NCBI GenBank assembly: GCA_022414725.1
Contig: CM039462.1
Coordinates: 122,470,984-122,534,983, forward strand
Length of the DNA: 64,000 nucleotides
Origin: Microglena sp. YARC
Lineage: Eukaryota > Chlorophyta > Chlorophyceae > Chlamydomonadales > Chlamydomonadaceae
Direction: 5' to 3'
Shown here: one piece after another, positions 33,904 to 45,290 of the stretch
Numbering within the stretch: the first letter of the stretch is position 1
How the letters are laid out: every line of letters starts with the position of its first letter
Made by a program: the position numbers and the translations under genes
The notes under the pieces: generated by a model
The model's database searches: none
What the model saw: the letters and a program-made list of their open reading frames with translations, nothing else
Told to the model about the DNA's origin: nothing

Positions 33904-36900
33904 ATCCCCCCCTATCTCGGCCCCCCTTAGGTGTATCGTCATGATTTTGACGGTATTGACATGTGCTCACGGTTCTCTATCCATACCAAAGATGCGGTGC
34001 GACATATGTTTTGTTGCCCCCTCTCGGGATTTCTCTCACATACATTTATCAAACTTTCACATTGATTTCTTCAACTTAGATTTGATCAAACTTCCACATA
34101 AATATTATTGTTTGATAAACGCATCTACCCTTGTGTTCACTCACAGATAGCTGAACTGCAAGGCCAAATAGCCGAGCTGGCCGATGACATGGCAAGGAAG
34201 GCACTCTCTTGGAGCCGTATGAAGGGAGACCTGGAGGGACATGTGAGTTTCAGTGTGTGAGGGCGGGCAGTACAGGGAGGCCACACGTAAGTTTCAGTGT
34301 GTGAGGGCGGGCAGTACAGGGAGGCCACACGTAAGTTTCAGTGTGTGAGGGCGGGCGGCACAGGGAGGGCAGCTGTGGATATCAGCGTGTTAGGGGGTGA
34401 GGGAGGTGTGAAGGGGCAGTGAAGGAGAATAATTGAGTCTGGGTGTGTGAGGGAGTCTGGGGGGGGCCCATGAAGGGAAACCTGCAGGGACATGTGAGTT
34501 TGAGTGTGTAGGGGGGTAGGGAGAGTGAAGGGACAGGAGTGAGTGAAGGGAGAGTGAGGGAGTCTGGGTGTGTGAGGGGGTCTTGGTGCGGCATGAAGGG
34601 GGGCCTGCAGGCACATGCAAGTTTGAGTGCGTGAGGGAAGGTGGCACAGGGATGGCACATGTGAGGGATGTTTATTTATTGATGTTGTTTATTTGTATAG
34701 TTTATTTATATTGATTATTTATGCATTCATTGTTTGTTTATTTATGTATTTATGTTGTTCTTGTTGTTTATTTAGATTGTTTGTTTAATTATGCATTTAA
34801 TTATTTTATTTTTTTTGCGTCATGAATGCACTAGAATCCAGCTGTCAAATATATCCCCTCCTACTTTCACAAGTGTTGCGTCATTCACTAGATATAACGG
34901 GCGAATCACTTTTTGGTGGACCCCCCCCTTCTGGGGGGCAGGAGCCCCCAGGGTCAACCCGTTGTCCGTTTGACTGTCCGCCCAATCGACCACAAGAAAC
35001 CCCTTGCCCTAATTGTCTTGTAAACCCTGGCGTCAGTCTTCTGCACTCCATTCCGGTGCCACCTGTTGCTTCGATAGCTAACACTCTCCGCCAATTTGCC
35101 GCGCTGCTTGCAACGCGCCTAGGACTTTTTCTTCTCTTGGATGGTCTTAAGTCCCCCTTGACTTCATTGTCGACTATTTGGAGTCCAGTAGAGCACCAGT
35201 ACAATGTCACATTCAATAAACCACTCCATCCATTCATCCATCTATCCATCCATCCATCTATCTATCTTCTGTCCAAACATCTTTCTATCCATCTATCTAT
35301 CTATCCATCCATCTATCTTTCTATCCATCTATCTATCTATCCATCTATCCATCCATCGCGCTGTGCCATAAGTGCAATGTAATCCAACTGTCAATTAACT
35401 ACTAAATTGAATGCCTTCTCATCCAACAAGCAGTACAGAGAGATTATCCACGGTAACAAGCACTAACACACAGAGAGTGAATATAATAATAAGTATTATA
35501 ATTATACTACTAATAATGATAACAATAATGATGATAATAATAATAATAATAATAATAATAGCAATAAATATGTATATATCTTACTAATTAATAATTGACT
35601 TATTAGTTAATCATTATTGAATCCAGTCCTCCTCCCACGATGACCTCCCAGGCGGACCACCTTGTGGGCTTGCTGAAGGACAATGAGAGTGTGGGAGTTG
35701 CCAACTCTGTCCTACAGGAGGAACTGAAGGCTGCAAAGGTGTGCTGCTGGGGTGGTGGATGTAGTGGAGGGAGAGGAAGAGGGTGCGCTGTTGTGTTGGT
35801 GGTGGTGGAGGAAGAGGAGACAGGGAGGCTGATGGTGGACGAACTGAAGTCTGCCAATGTGATCTGCTGTGGTGGGGGTGGTGGAGGAGACGGGGAGGCT
35901 GGGGTTAGAGGACTTGAAAGCTGCAAATATGTGCTGCTGGGATAGTGGATGTGGATAAAGGTAGTGGTGGTGGAGGGGGGGGAATAGAAGAATAGGGTGC
36001 TGGGGTGGTGGTCGTCAAGGAAGAGGAGACAGGGAGGCTGTCAGTAGCGGACTTGCAGGCTGCAGATGTGTGCTGCTGGAGTGGTGGAGGTGGTGGTGGG
36101 AGAATAGGAGGGGGAGGGTGCTGGGGTGGTGGTGGTGGAGGAAGAGGGGGCTGATAGTAATGGACTTGAAGGCTGCAGAGGTATGTCGCTGGGGAGGGGG
36201 AGGGGGATGAAGGTATTGGTGGCGGAGGAAGAAGAGGAGGAGGAGGGAGCTTATGTAATGGTGGTGGAGGAAGGGGAGACAGGGATGCTGACAGTAGAGG
36301 CCTGGAAGGCTGCAAATATGTGCTGCGGTGGTGGTGGGTGTGGTGGAGGACCTGGTGGTGGAGGGAGAAGAGGGTGCTGTGGTGGTGGTGGAGGAAGAAG
36401 AGACGGGGATGCTGACAGTAGAGGCCTGGAAGGCTGCAATGGTGTGCTGCCGTGGTGGTGGAAGTGGTTGAGGCTGTGGTGGGGGAGGGCGAGGAGGAGG
36501 GATGGGGTGCTGTGGTGGTGGTGGTGGATGAGGGTGTGCTGCTGGGGTGGTGATGGTGGAAGAGGTTGCTGTGGTGGTGGAGTAAGAGGAGACGGGGGCG
36601 ACTGGCAGTAGAAGACTTGAAGGCTACAAAGGTGTGCTGCTGAGGTGGTGAATGCCCTGGTGGTGAAGGGAGAGGAGTCAAAGGAGGAGGGTGTTCTGCT
36701 AGGGTGGTGGTGGTGGTGGTGGAAGAGGAGATAGGGAGGGTGATGGTAGAGGAACTGAAGTCTGCTAATGTGAGCTGCTGTGGTGGTGGTAGAGAGGAGT
36801 AGGAGGAGGGGTGTGTGCTGCTGGTCTCATGGATGCGGGTGGCTGGAGTGGAGGAGGAGGAGGAGGGTGACAGTGGAGGAAGAGAAGGGTGGAGATTGTT

Positions 36901-39900
36901 GGTGTTAGTGCATGGAAAATATACAATCCCATTCTTCCTCCCTCTCCACTTTACGGTAGGAGTGGTGGTGGTGGAGGAAGAGGAAGAGGGTATGCTGCTG
37001 GGGTGGTGGATGAGGACGGAGGTACTGGTAGTGGAGGAAGAGGAGGGTGGCGCTCCAGGAATATGAGGGTGGAGAGAGTTGTGGGTGGACGGTGGACTTC
37101 GTGCTTCATACTGAATCAACCAGGTCACTCTCTGTCTCTCCACTTCATCCACAAGTCTTTAAACTGTCTTATCCCCTTAGAAGTCTCCCTGGTTTTTGTG
37201 GTATTGCAAGGGGGAACTTGGAATTGGAATACGGCGAGCAGCCCAGAGTTGGCTGAAAAGCCATGTAACAACCCAATACAATCTCCACTTTCATTGTAAT
37301 GCATAGTGAATGGAATCGGTCACTTTGTGTCTCTCTCCACCACCAAAGAGGAGGGTGAAGCTCAGGGTGGAGGAAGAGGAGGAGGGTTTGCTGCTGTGGT
37401 GGTGGATGGGGGCTGAGGTAGTGGATGTGGTGGTGAAGGAGGAGGAGGAGGGTGAAGCTTGGGGAAGAGGGGGGGGAGTGGGTGGACGCTGGAGTGAGTG
37501 CATGGTCAACGAAATAGTTCACTTTCTGTCTCTGCGCTTTCATTGCCATGCAGGTGGCAACAGTCAAGGTTGAGGCGCGTGCACAACAAACCGAGGAGGA
37601 GCTAGCTGGCCTTCGGAAGCAGATGGACTATATTTCTGTGAGTGTGTACCCTAAACCGAGAAGGGGCTAGCTGGCCTCCAGAATCAGATGGATTATTGCA
37701 CTGAGTGTGAACATTAAACTGAGAAGGAGCTAGCTGGACTCCGGAAACAAATGGACTATATTGCTCTGAGTGTGTACCCTAAGCCCTGAACTGAGAAAGA
37801 GCTAGCTGGTCTCTGGAAGCAGATGGACTATATTGCTCTGAGGGTCTACCCTAAACCCTAAACTGAGAAAGAGCTAGGTGGCCCCCAGAAGCAGGGAATG
37901 TACCAACAGCATGTTGATCGTGGTTGGGGTATTGTCAGTATAATGGTTAGTTAGTGTTTATGTCGTGGTTCATGGGGGTAATTCGTGGTTAATTCGCATT
38001 TATGTCAATAGCATGGTTAGTTAGTGTCAATATTGTACTGGTCCCCCCGATTATTGCGCGACAAATCATACAATATTTGTACGATATATCATACAAGATC
38101 GTCGATATGTCTATACCATATATCTATACAATACATCTATACGAGATCGTACTTGACAACCCTAATTATGGTGTTTGAAGATGTCGGATGTATGAACAAA
38201 TGTCTACCCTGCCCAGTCTCTTGTTGTGCCCTTTGCTTTTTAGCTTTAAAATATTGGAAGACACCCCCAGATGTGTTGAGCGGGCTTGTCTTGGTTCTAT
38301 GATGGCCTGCCTATGACAATGTAATGTAAACTGATCCATGTTGCACATGCCGCGCAGCATCCATGCTGTCCAACATCCATGCTGTACATACTTGCAGGGC
38401 AAGACATCCAACAGCATCTCAGAGCGTGATGCCCTCAAGTTCCAGGTGCGTTGCACTGATTCTTTCTTTAGCTACGCGTAGCAGCTTCTAGGCAGGATCT
38501 CCGTCCTTGGACCAAATGGACGCTAGCAAGTGCGTCTGAAAGCTGGCATGACAGGCATTCCAATGCGGATGAAAGCTTTGGGCTTGGCCTAGTGGCTGGC
38601 TAAGGTACCGGCTGGAAGCTGCCATGAGTAGCTTGAAAACGAAACATTGTTTGTTGGTGTCCAGTTTATCAGTGTTTGTTTTTGTAGTAGCTCCTCCTGA
38701 ATCAAGGTTGGGCGGGTCCTTATGGCCTATTTGGCTACCCCTGGACTGTAACATACATAGATATATTTAGATGTCAGGTTGCAAGCAAGATAAGGTAGTG
38801 CAACAAGCAGAATGAACAAAGCAGGTACATACATAGGGACATACAGGTGCCCCTTGTTCCCTTGTTGTTGTTGTTGTTGTCGTTGCCTTGTTGTTGTTGT
38901 TCTTATGCTGATGTCATGTTGTTGACTTCCAACCAGCGTACATTGCAACACTCTGATCTCCACTCTCACAACACCCACAACTCCACCCACCACACCCGCC
39001 ACACCCTCCACCACTCCCACCACACACTCAACCCTGTACTTCAGGTACCTGACTTGGACGTATCCAAGAGTATATGCCACACGATGCCTCCCATCCCCCC
39101 ACCTATCCCTCCCACCCCATGCTCACCCCTCCACCTAACCCTCCCACCCCACACGTACCTTTCCACCTAACCCTCCCACCCCCCAATAACCCATTACTAG
39201 GTACGTGACGTGGGCGTGGCCCTGACCCAGGCACCTGCCTAGGCTGAGATGTTGCAAGAGCATATGTCATACCACCAGACCCCCTCCGCCTAACCCTCCA
39301 CTCCACACTCTACCCTTCACCTATCTTTGCCATCCCTTCGCCTTTCCCTCCCTTCCTTAACCTGCCTTCTCCCACCCCACACTCCCCCTACACCTAACCC
39401 TCCACCCCACACTCCTTTCACACCTAACCCTCCCCCCCCACACTCCCCCCACATCTAACCCTCCCACCCCACCCCACAATAACCAATAACAAGGTACGTG
39501 ACTTGGACGTGGCTCTGACGGAGTCACGTGCCCAGGCTGAAGTGTTGCGACAGCAGCTGTCAAATCGCCAGGCCCCCTCTGAGCTGTTGCTTCAAGATGT
39601 GAAACGCCTGCGAGCTGATAATGAGCGCATGGTGGCGTTGCTAGCTGGCACTAAGGACTGGCGGAAGGTGGCGGCTGACATGTCCGTGGAGGGTGGAGTG
39701 CACTACATTCCTGTGGAGGAGTCACTTGTCTTAAAGGTATGAGCTCCTGGGGTGGTGGTTGTCACATTTTTTTTTACTGGATGTTGTTGTGGTGGTGATG
39801 AGGATCAGGATGATCGCAACATTCACGTGAGGGAGTTGCTTGTGTTGAAGGTATAGCTTTTGTTTGGCTGATTGTAGGGGTGGGGGTGATGGTGGGGGTG

Positions 39901-42900
39901 ACTATGATTACTACATCCCTGTGGAGGAGTTGCTCGTCTTTAAGGGAAAATACTTCTTACTGATTGTGTGTGTGTGGTGGTGGGGGAAAGGTGATGACTA
40001 TAGTCATTATGTTCCTGTGGAGGAGTTGCTTGTGTTTAAGCGCAAGCTTTTGTTACTGATGGTGAAGGCGAGGGTGGTGATGGTGACTATGATGGTGGTG
40101 GTGCTGACATTGTCCTGGTGCCACATGTTGATTAGACACTGCTTCAGCGTCTAATCAGCATTGAAGTCTATACCCAGTCGTCTGATCGACCACTGTAACT
40201 AAAATGACTCAGAGTATTGGATATCTAGGCTCTTGTAACAATGAAGAATGTAGCATGGTAATGATGGTTGGATTCTCCTGGTGCCCTAGTGGACTCTAAA
40301 ATAGTCACATAACTCCATCAACACCATCATCACCACCACCTCCGTCATCATCACAACCATCGTCACCATCATCACTACCACCACCAGGACCTCCATCATC
40401 ACCATCACTACCTCCATCACCATCGGCATCAGTATCACAGCCAACACGCAAAAGCCCAAAGCAATGATCGCAACACAACTCCTCAATTCCCCCTCTTTCC
40501 GTCCCAACCACGCTGTCAACAACAACAGAGCGAGACGGAGGAGCTGTACACCCCCCAGCGAGACCGTACGCCAGACTTGACCAACACAGTGGTACCAGAG
40601 GAGTGGCATTGGGTCCCTCGGCAGGTAATGATGATGCTGGTGGTGATGGTGATGATCAAAATGGTGGTGGTGATGATGATGAAAGATGTGGTGTTGATGG
40701 TGGAGGTGATGATGATGGTGGAGGTGGTGTTGATGATAGTGGGGGGGGGGGGGGGGGGGGGGGGGCTAAAACAACACATACCTGGGCAAGACATCCTAAC
40801 TAAGAGAGTATGACCTGCCACCTTGAGGCTCTTTCATCAGCTAGGTTGGTTGATTGGTAGCTTAACACACCAGACCCCCACATCCCCCCCCCCACACACA
40901 CACACACCACACACGCACATATTTTCTCCCTCCCAAGTGTCTAACCAGCCCCCCAGCCCGTATTTTCCCTCCACTCCCCCAGGCTATATCTGCCACACTA
41001 GAGGCCCTGTCAACGGCCATGCCATCGACCCCCCACGAGCCCTTCTTTGCAATGCTGCTGCAACTCAACAAGGTGAGACAGCTGATGATGATGAGGGGCG
41101 GCAGTGATGGTGATGGCTCTGTCAACAGCCATGCCCTCGGTCCCTCACGAGCCTTTCTTTGCAACGCTGCTGCAACTCAACGAAAAATGCAACTCAATAA
41201 GTTGAGCAAGTTTGTGAAGTGTCTTATTTGCACATCTGGCTCCCTGCTTTCCGTGGGTATCGCATGGGAGGACTTGGTATTGGAAGACGATAAACAGCCC
41301 AGAGTTGGCTGAAAAGCCATGGAACAATCCAATCCAGCAGACAATAGGCACACATCTCCACCCCCGTACACACACAATGAATTGAAACCCACACAGCCCC
41401 CAGACCTAGCCCCCATCCATCCCCCACCCTGATCTCCCCGACCCACCACCCCACCCTTCTTCCCACACCCCTCTCCACCGCCCACCCCCGTCCCACCCCA
41501 TCAAATCCCACCCCCACCTCATCCCACCCCTCGAATCCCACCCACACCACCAAAATCCCAAACCACCCCATCAAATCCGACCACCACCAAAATCCTTTCA
41601 ATCACCCAACTTTGCCGTCCATGACATACACATGAGAACATTCTTTCAATTGAATCTTTGGTGATCTCAGATAAAAAGGCAAAGGGAGGTGGATAACATT
41701 AATTCGACCTAACATTGATTCAATTCAATCGTTCGTGATATCAGATTTGGGGGCAAAGGGATACAAAGAATATTATTGCCATTCAGCGGATGGTATGGAT
41801 TTGGGTTCTCAAAACACTTTGTAGTTGTACCTCGAACTAGAGAATTTGGCTTGAGAATTCTGACATTTTGGCCCGAGCATCGATTATTCTGAGACTCCTC
41901 GGAAATTTAGCCTGAAAAAGTTACTGAGGTACTGACTACGATACCCAAATCCAAGCCATCCACTGAATTGCTATAATTCAATATATCATTCAACCAATTG
42001 GATCTTTGATCTGATATCTGGAGGCAAAGGGAGGCGTAGAATATAAATTCAATCCGATTCAATGCAACATTTATTCGATTCAACCGTTGGTGATTTCAGA
42101 TCTGGAGGCAGAGGGAGGCAGATAAGAGTGGTGCTGTCAAGCGTGCGCATGCAGAGGAGGTTCGGGAAATACATGATCTCTATCGGCAGCGGGCTCCTTA
42201 CGAGGCCCAGGTGGGAAGGACACGAATTGGTGACTTGAAACGCCAGTTAAGGCTGCAGGTAGAGCATGGTGTGTTTATTTATATTTGTGTGTAGGTGCCT
42301 TGCAAGGCCCAGGTGGGAAGGACATGAATAAGTGTCTTGAAGAGACAGTTGAGACTACAGGTACGCATGATGTGTTTATGTGCATTTGTGTTTGTGTGCC
42401 TTACGAGGCTTAGGTGGGAAGAACGCGCATTGGTGATTTGAAGCACCAGTTGAGGCTGCAGGTACACAGAATGTGTGCTGGTATGGGTTGTGTGTCACTA
42501 CTGTGTGTGCTTGCATGCTTAAATTCCAGCTTGTTTGCCCTATTTTTGCACATATTTTGATATTTGCGTCGCTGGTGACTTAAAGCGCCAGTTAAGGCTG
42601 TAGGTGAGCTTGACATGCTATTTCTGAGATAGATGCTAGAAACACACAAAGTTGGTTGGATCCATTGTCACAGTGTGCTCCACCAGCATCCTAGGGTTGC
42701 TACTAGGTTATCTTGGTATGGTTATAGTACATGCTTTATCTGAGATATATGCTGGAAACACTAGTGGTTGGTCGTGTTTGTGCGGGTTGCATGTCACTAT
42801 GGAGTGTGAGGCTGCATGTGGGCATGGTGTATGGATGGTGGTGTATGGGTGTAAGGATGGTGGTTGGATGTTGTATGGATGGATGGCGGGTGGGTGGGTG

Positions 42901-45093
42901 TATGGGTGATGGATTAGTGTAAGTATGAATGGATAAATGGATGGGTTGATGGGTGTATGTATGGTGGATCAAATGATGGTTGTATGGATTGATGGTAGGA
43001 GTATGGATGTGTGTATGGATGGATGATGGGTGTATGTATGGTGTATAGATGCTGGGTGTATGGATGATGGGTGAATGGGTGGGTGGATGGATGGTGGATG
43101 GGTGTCACAGAGGATGGATTTTCATGCCTAACAGGGTTTTTCTGGTGCTTTCATCAGTAAGGCCTGGTGTGTTGTCTGCAGACGCGGGGCACCGGTTCAC
43201 CAGCAGACAAAGGCCTTAAGGGTAATGCCCCACGCATCCTTGAGTTGATGCCGAAGCATCATACAATATACATACAAACAAACGTACATACATACATATG
43301 AGTGCAGGTAGAGCATGCAAAGCTACTGGAGGAGAAGGCCAAGCTTGGAACATCCAACCATGAGAAAGAGAACAAAGTCCTGTTGCAGCTAGGGTTAAAC
43401 TCTGTCTCAGCCCTGAGCAAGGAGGTGAAAGCCCTAGGTGGTAAGAACAAGAAGCTGGCCAAGAACCTGGCAAGTCAAAAGCGCACACCACCTGTCTGCC
43501 CTAGCTGTCTTGAGGTTATGATCGCACAGGCTGGCGGCGAAACCCTTGACGAGCCCCCCCCTGGAAAGATGCACAACCCTGCTCCGGAATCATTCATGGA
43601 GCCAAATGTGGCAGGCCCCGGTATGACCGCTGGCTGGGAGCCCAGGGCAGGAGCAAAACGGGGTTCAGGGTCTGGAATAGCCCTCAATCGTATACCCCCA
43701 CAAGGGTGGGGGGAAAAGCCAAACCAGGCCGCCAGCCCTTGGGATCTTGGTTCTGGATTTCCTTCACCCCTCCTCACGGAAATGAAGTCCCCCTCTGGTC
43801 AGGGCGAAGGCAGTTGTGGCAGGCCCAGTGAGGATGGGGCAGACGGTGAGCTGGCAGGCGAGTCTTTCCTCCTACCCTCCCCCAACAAGGACCCCTGTCA
43901 CTCAGGCTTGCCACCGCCGTGGGAGGACCCAGTTCAAATGGGCCGGGCCAAGCACGAAGGGAAGGCGGCAGGGCAGAAAGGGCAGCGACAGCTGACACAA
44001 CAACTGGGGCAGCAGCATGGGCAGCATCAGCAACAGCATAGTCATCAGCAACAACACCATGGTTGGCAGCAGCAATATCATGGTCAGCAGCAGCAACATG
44101 GGCTGCAGCAACAACAACAACAACATGGGCAGCATCAGCATGGGAAACGGTTGTCAACATCCAGTGGTGGATCTACTATTTCGTTTTCGGTAAGATAAAG
44201 ACTGCTACCATGTCCTGTTCAGTATGCTTCCAGTGTCTGGATGCAGTACCTTGCCTGTGCTGGGGTCGCAGTTTGTGTAGTCGGGTAGAGGCAGGTCTGT
44301 TGATTCCTTCGTTCATTCATCCAACACCATGAGTGGCAGCAGTAAGACCATGAGCTGCAGGAGCAGCATGGGAAATGGTTGTCAACATTCAGTGCTGGAT
44401 CCACTATTCATTTTTCCGGGAAGATAAAAACTGGTACCATGTTATTTTGATAATGTTATTTTTTCTTTCAGGAGGTTGGGATGTCATCTTTGGGGGCAGG
44501 TACGAGATTCAATGAATGACAGCTACATGGATGTGTCTGATCATCCCACCCCAGCCCAGCCCACCCTGTTACCTAAGTGTTGTCGGATTTAATTGCGGGT
44601 CCCCGTACACACCCTCCCCACAACCACACACAGACCACCCCCTCCCTCCTCCCCCCCCGTAAGTTGTGGTGCAGGCTTGTCTAGAGTCAACACTGCTTTG
44701 ACCAAGACAGTATGCAGTAATTACATTGCATTGTCATTGACAGGCCATTGTTGACCCATGAAAAGCCGGCTCCACAAAATCTGGGGGTTCCTCCAACCAA
44801 TCCCCAAATACTAAGCAAAGGGTACAATGTGTTCTACGGTAGGGGAAAGTTAGCTCCCACTTAAGTTAGCCCCACTTACCTGAACCCTTCACCCACCTAG
44901 ACCCTAAAACCACCTAAACCCTTTACCTTAATTGAATTAAAACCTAAACCACTAAACCCTTAACCCCCTAAACTTAAGTGGTGGCTAACTTTTCCCCACT
45001 GTGTTGTATTGCTTGCAGATGGAGAGGGGGGTGACTGTCAGGGCCCCTCCCACAGGAGTTGTGCAGTTTCCACGCAACGACATCAGGAAGTGA
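29501..45093 (+). CDS. Coiled-coil protein of unknown function (14 exons, 5' end not found)
   Basis: Exons: 29501-29671, 30520-30567, 31728-31805, 33338-33367 (weak), 34147-34242, 35652-35738, 37554-37637, 38398-38445, 39494-39736, 40529-40624, 40983-41072, 42100-42258, 43308-44189 and 45019-45093 with stop TGA. They sum to 728 residues. Every exon is a multiple of three in phase 0, so the model is frame-safe but individual small exons could be wrong. The product is rich in Glu, Gln, Lys and Leu heptads (LRLEQIQGLLNELNQAK, IAELQGQIAELADDMARKAL, AEVLRQQLSNRQAPSELLL). A conserved-looking core is EEWHWVPRQ, then HEPFFAMLLQLNK, then IWRQREADKSG. The C-terminal third has one CPSC and a long Gln/His-rich tract. 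It could be a centrosomal or flagellar coiled-coil protein, but I do not recognise the family. Confidence 0.65.
29625..30375 (+). repeat. Echo series of exon 1 edge ending in (ATC/ACC)n
   Basis: The exon end CTATGGAGGGATGTCACCCT recurs in decayed form at about 29808-29858, 29936-29985 and 30083-30107. A 33-bp G run (29906-29938) lies between copies. The last copy (GGAGGGATGTCATCATCATC) passes straight into about 265 bp of ATC/ACC trinucleotides (30107-30375). His- or Ser-rich open frames over it are artefacts. Confidence 0.85.
30410..30500. repeat. Dispersed repeat CAGCCAGCAATTTGGCTGCT
   Basis: One of about eight copies in the window: near 873-915, 25425-25520, this one, 31335-31400, 32630-32715, 46145-46235, 46790-46850 and 46868-46965. 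The shared core is GGTTACATGGCTTCAGCCAG through TCGCCGTCTCCGGCAG, often followed by AATTTACCAGG. Non-coding. Confidence 0.8.
31503..31565. repeat. (AAT)n microsatellite
   Basis: ATA/AAT units in the second intron of the coiled-coil gene. Confidence 0.9.
31886..31957. repeat. (TTG)n microsatellite
   Basis: About 24 units with one TTC, 80 bp after the exon that ends at 31805. Confidence 0.95.
32190..33110 (+). repeat. Decayed echoes of the acceptor edge of exon 34147-34242
   Basis: GTGAGCTGCAATTGCGATTT-like units occur near 32192, 32448, 32775, 32868 and 33054. Several are followed by GATCAAACTTTT. The same pair (GATCAAACTTCCACATAAAT, then GATAGCTGAACTGCAA) directly borders the exon starting at 34147. 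Irregular spacing and decay suggest old copies. Confidence 0.65.
33871..33903. repeat. Poly-C run of 33
   Basis: Uninterrupted C on the sense strand, 244 bp before the exon at 34147. Confidence 0.95.
34236..34650 (+). repeat. Echo array of exon 34147-34242 end
   Basis: Near-perfect copies of GTAAGTTTCAGTGTGTGAGG follow the donor (GTGAGTTTCAGTGTGTGAGG) at about 34289 and 34331. Further copies of ATGAAGGGAGACCTGGAGGG-type exon sequence lie at about 34470 and 34594. Each copy spans the junction. Confidence 0.85.
34918..35130. repeat. Dispersed about 200-bp repeat (CGCGCCTAGGACTT family), copy 2
   Basis: Shares a CCCCC...GGGGG hairpin at its start, CCCAGGGTCAACCCGTTGTC, CCATTCCGGTGCCACCTGTT and CAACGCGCCTAGGACTT with the other two copies. 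Confidence 0.8.
35222..35358. repeat. (ATCC/ATCT)n microsatellite
   Basis: About 34 interrupted tetranucleotide units in the intron before exon 35652. Confidence 0.9.
35500..35570. repeat. (AAT)n microsatellite
   Basis: AT-rich trinucleotide array about 80 bp before the acceptor of exon 35652. Confidence 0.9.
35715..36800 (+). repeat. Expanded echo array of exon 35652-35738 edge
   Basis: Roughly ten copies of a unit of about 110-130 bp: GGACTTGAAGGCTGCAAA, GTGTGCTGCTGGGGTGGTGG, then GGAAGAGGAGACAGGGAGG. The exon end (GAACTGAAGGCTGCAAAGGT) and the donor are inside each unit. Long antisense open frames here (for example 35905-37152) reflect this low-complexity array. Confidence 0.88.
37600..37900 (+). 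repeat. Echo array of exon 37554-37637 end
   Basis: GAGCTAGCTGGCCTTCGGAA...ATGGACTATATT recurs at about 37663, 37722 and 37798, and partially at 37868. Each copy is followed by GAGTGTGTACCCTAAA, which is the intronic part of the unit. Confidence 0.9.
38471..38635. mobile_element. TIR-type short element, copy c (inverted)
   Basis: AGCTACGCGTAGCAGCTTCT at the left and GCTGGAAGCTGCCATGAGTAG at the right. The interior reads as the reverse complement of copy a (GAAAGCTGGCATGACAGGCA). Just before it is the donor of exon 38398-38445. Confidence 0.75.
39700..40062 (+). repeat. Echoes of exon 39494-39736 end
   Basis: CCTGTGGAGGAGTCACTTGT then CTTAAAGG recurs at about 39828-39852, 39917-39944 and 40014-40042 with substitutions. 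GGTGGTGATGG-rich intron sequence lies between the copies. Confidence 0.85.
40740..40766. repeat. Poly-G run after exon 40529-40624
   Basis: A sense-strand G run of about 25 within a GGTGATGAT-rich intron. Confidence 0.9.
42225..42610 (+). repeat. Echo array of exon 42100-42258 end
   Basis: TACGAGGCCCAGGTGGGAAG...AGGCTGCAGGTA recurs at about 42300-42363, 42398-42463 and 42566-42606, each with its own donor-like GT. Acceptor-side echoes (GTGATCTCAGAT...GGCAAAGGGAGG) precede the exon at about 41657, 41735 and 42015. Confidence 0.88.
42860..43100. repeat. (GGAT/GTAT)n-rich tract
   Basis: Degenerate tetranucleotide-like sequence in the intron before exon 43308. Confidence 0.8.
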
Positions 45094-45111
45094 TATGGGC
45101 TTTTCTTTTCA

Positions 45112-45290
45112 GCTTTTTTAGCAGCTTCTTGCCAGGTCCCTGAGACTGCCACTGTGATATACCCAAATATTTCAGCAGTTCTGAACAGCTTATTGCGTTA
45201 AGTTCAAGGTCCACTAGGTTGCGTTAGGTTCTGCTGAATAGCCAGTCAGGGGAGTTGCCTAGAAGCTGCTGCTCGTTAAGGCTATTGGAG
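45112..45290. mobile_element. TIR-type short element, copy d
   Basis: Left end AGCAGCTTCTTGCCAGGTCCC and right end GGGGAGTTGCCTAGAAGCTG, then CTGCTCGTTAAG. The interior TTTCAGCAGTTCTGAACAGC matches copy f. It separates the coiled-coil gene's stop region from an echo of that region. Confidence 0.78.

Noticed and set aside
35905..37152. 415-codon minus-strand open frame
   Set aside because: Antisense to the GGT/GGA-rich echo array. Pro/Ser/Thr low complexity with no domain.
43974..44140. Separate Gln/His-rich repeat protein
   Set aside because: It is in frame with the preceding coiled-coil exon (43308-44189) and is best read as that protein's C-terminal low-complexity tract.
44471..44498. Extra exon of the coiled-coil gene (after TTTCTTTCAG)
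   Set aside because: Its 28 nt would leave phase 1, while the final exon 45019-45093 reads well only from phase 0. Direct splicing 44189 to 45019 is more consistent.
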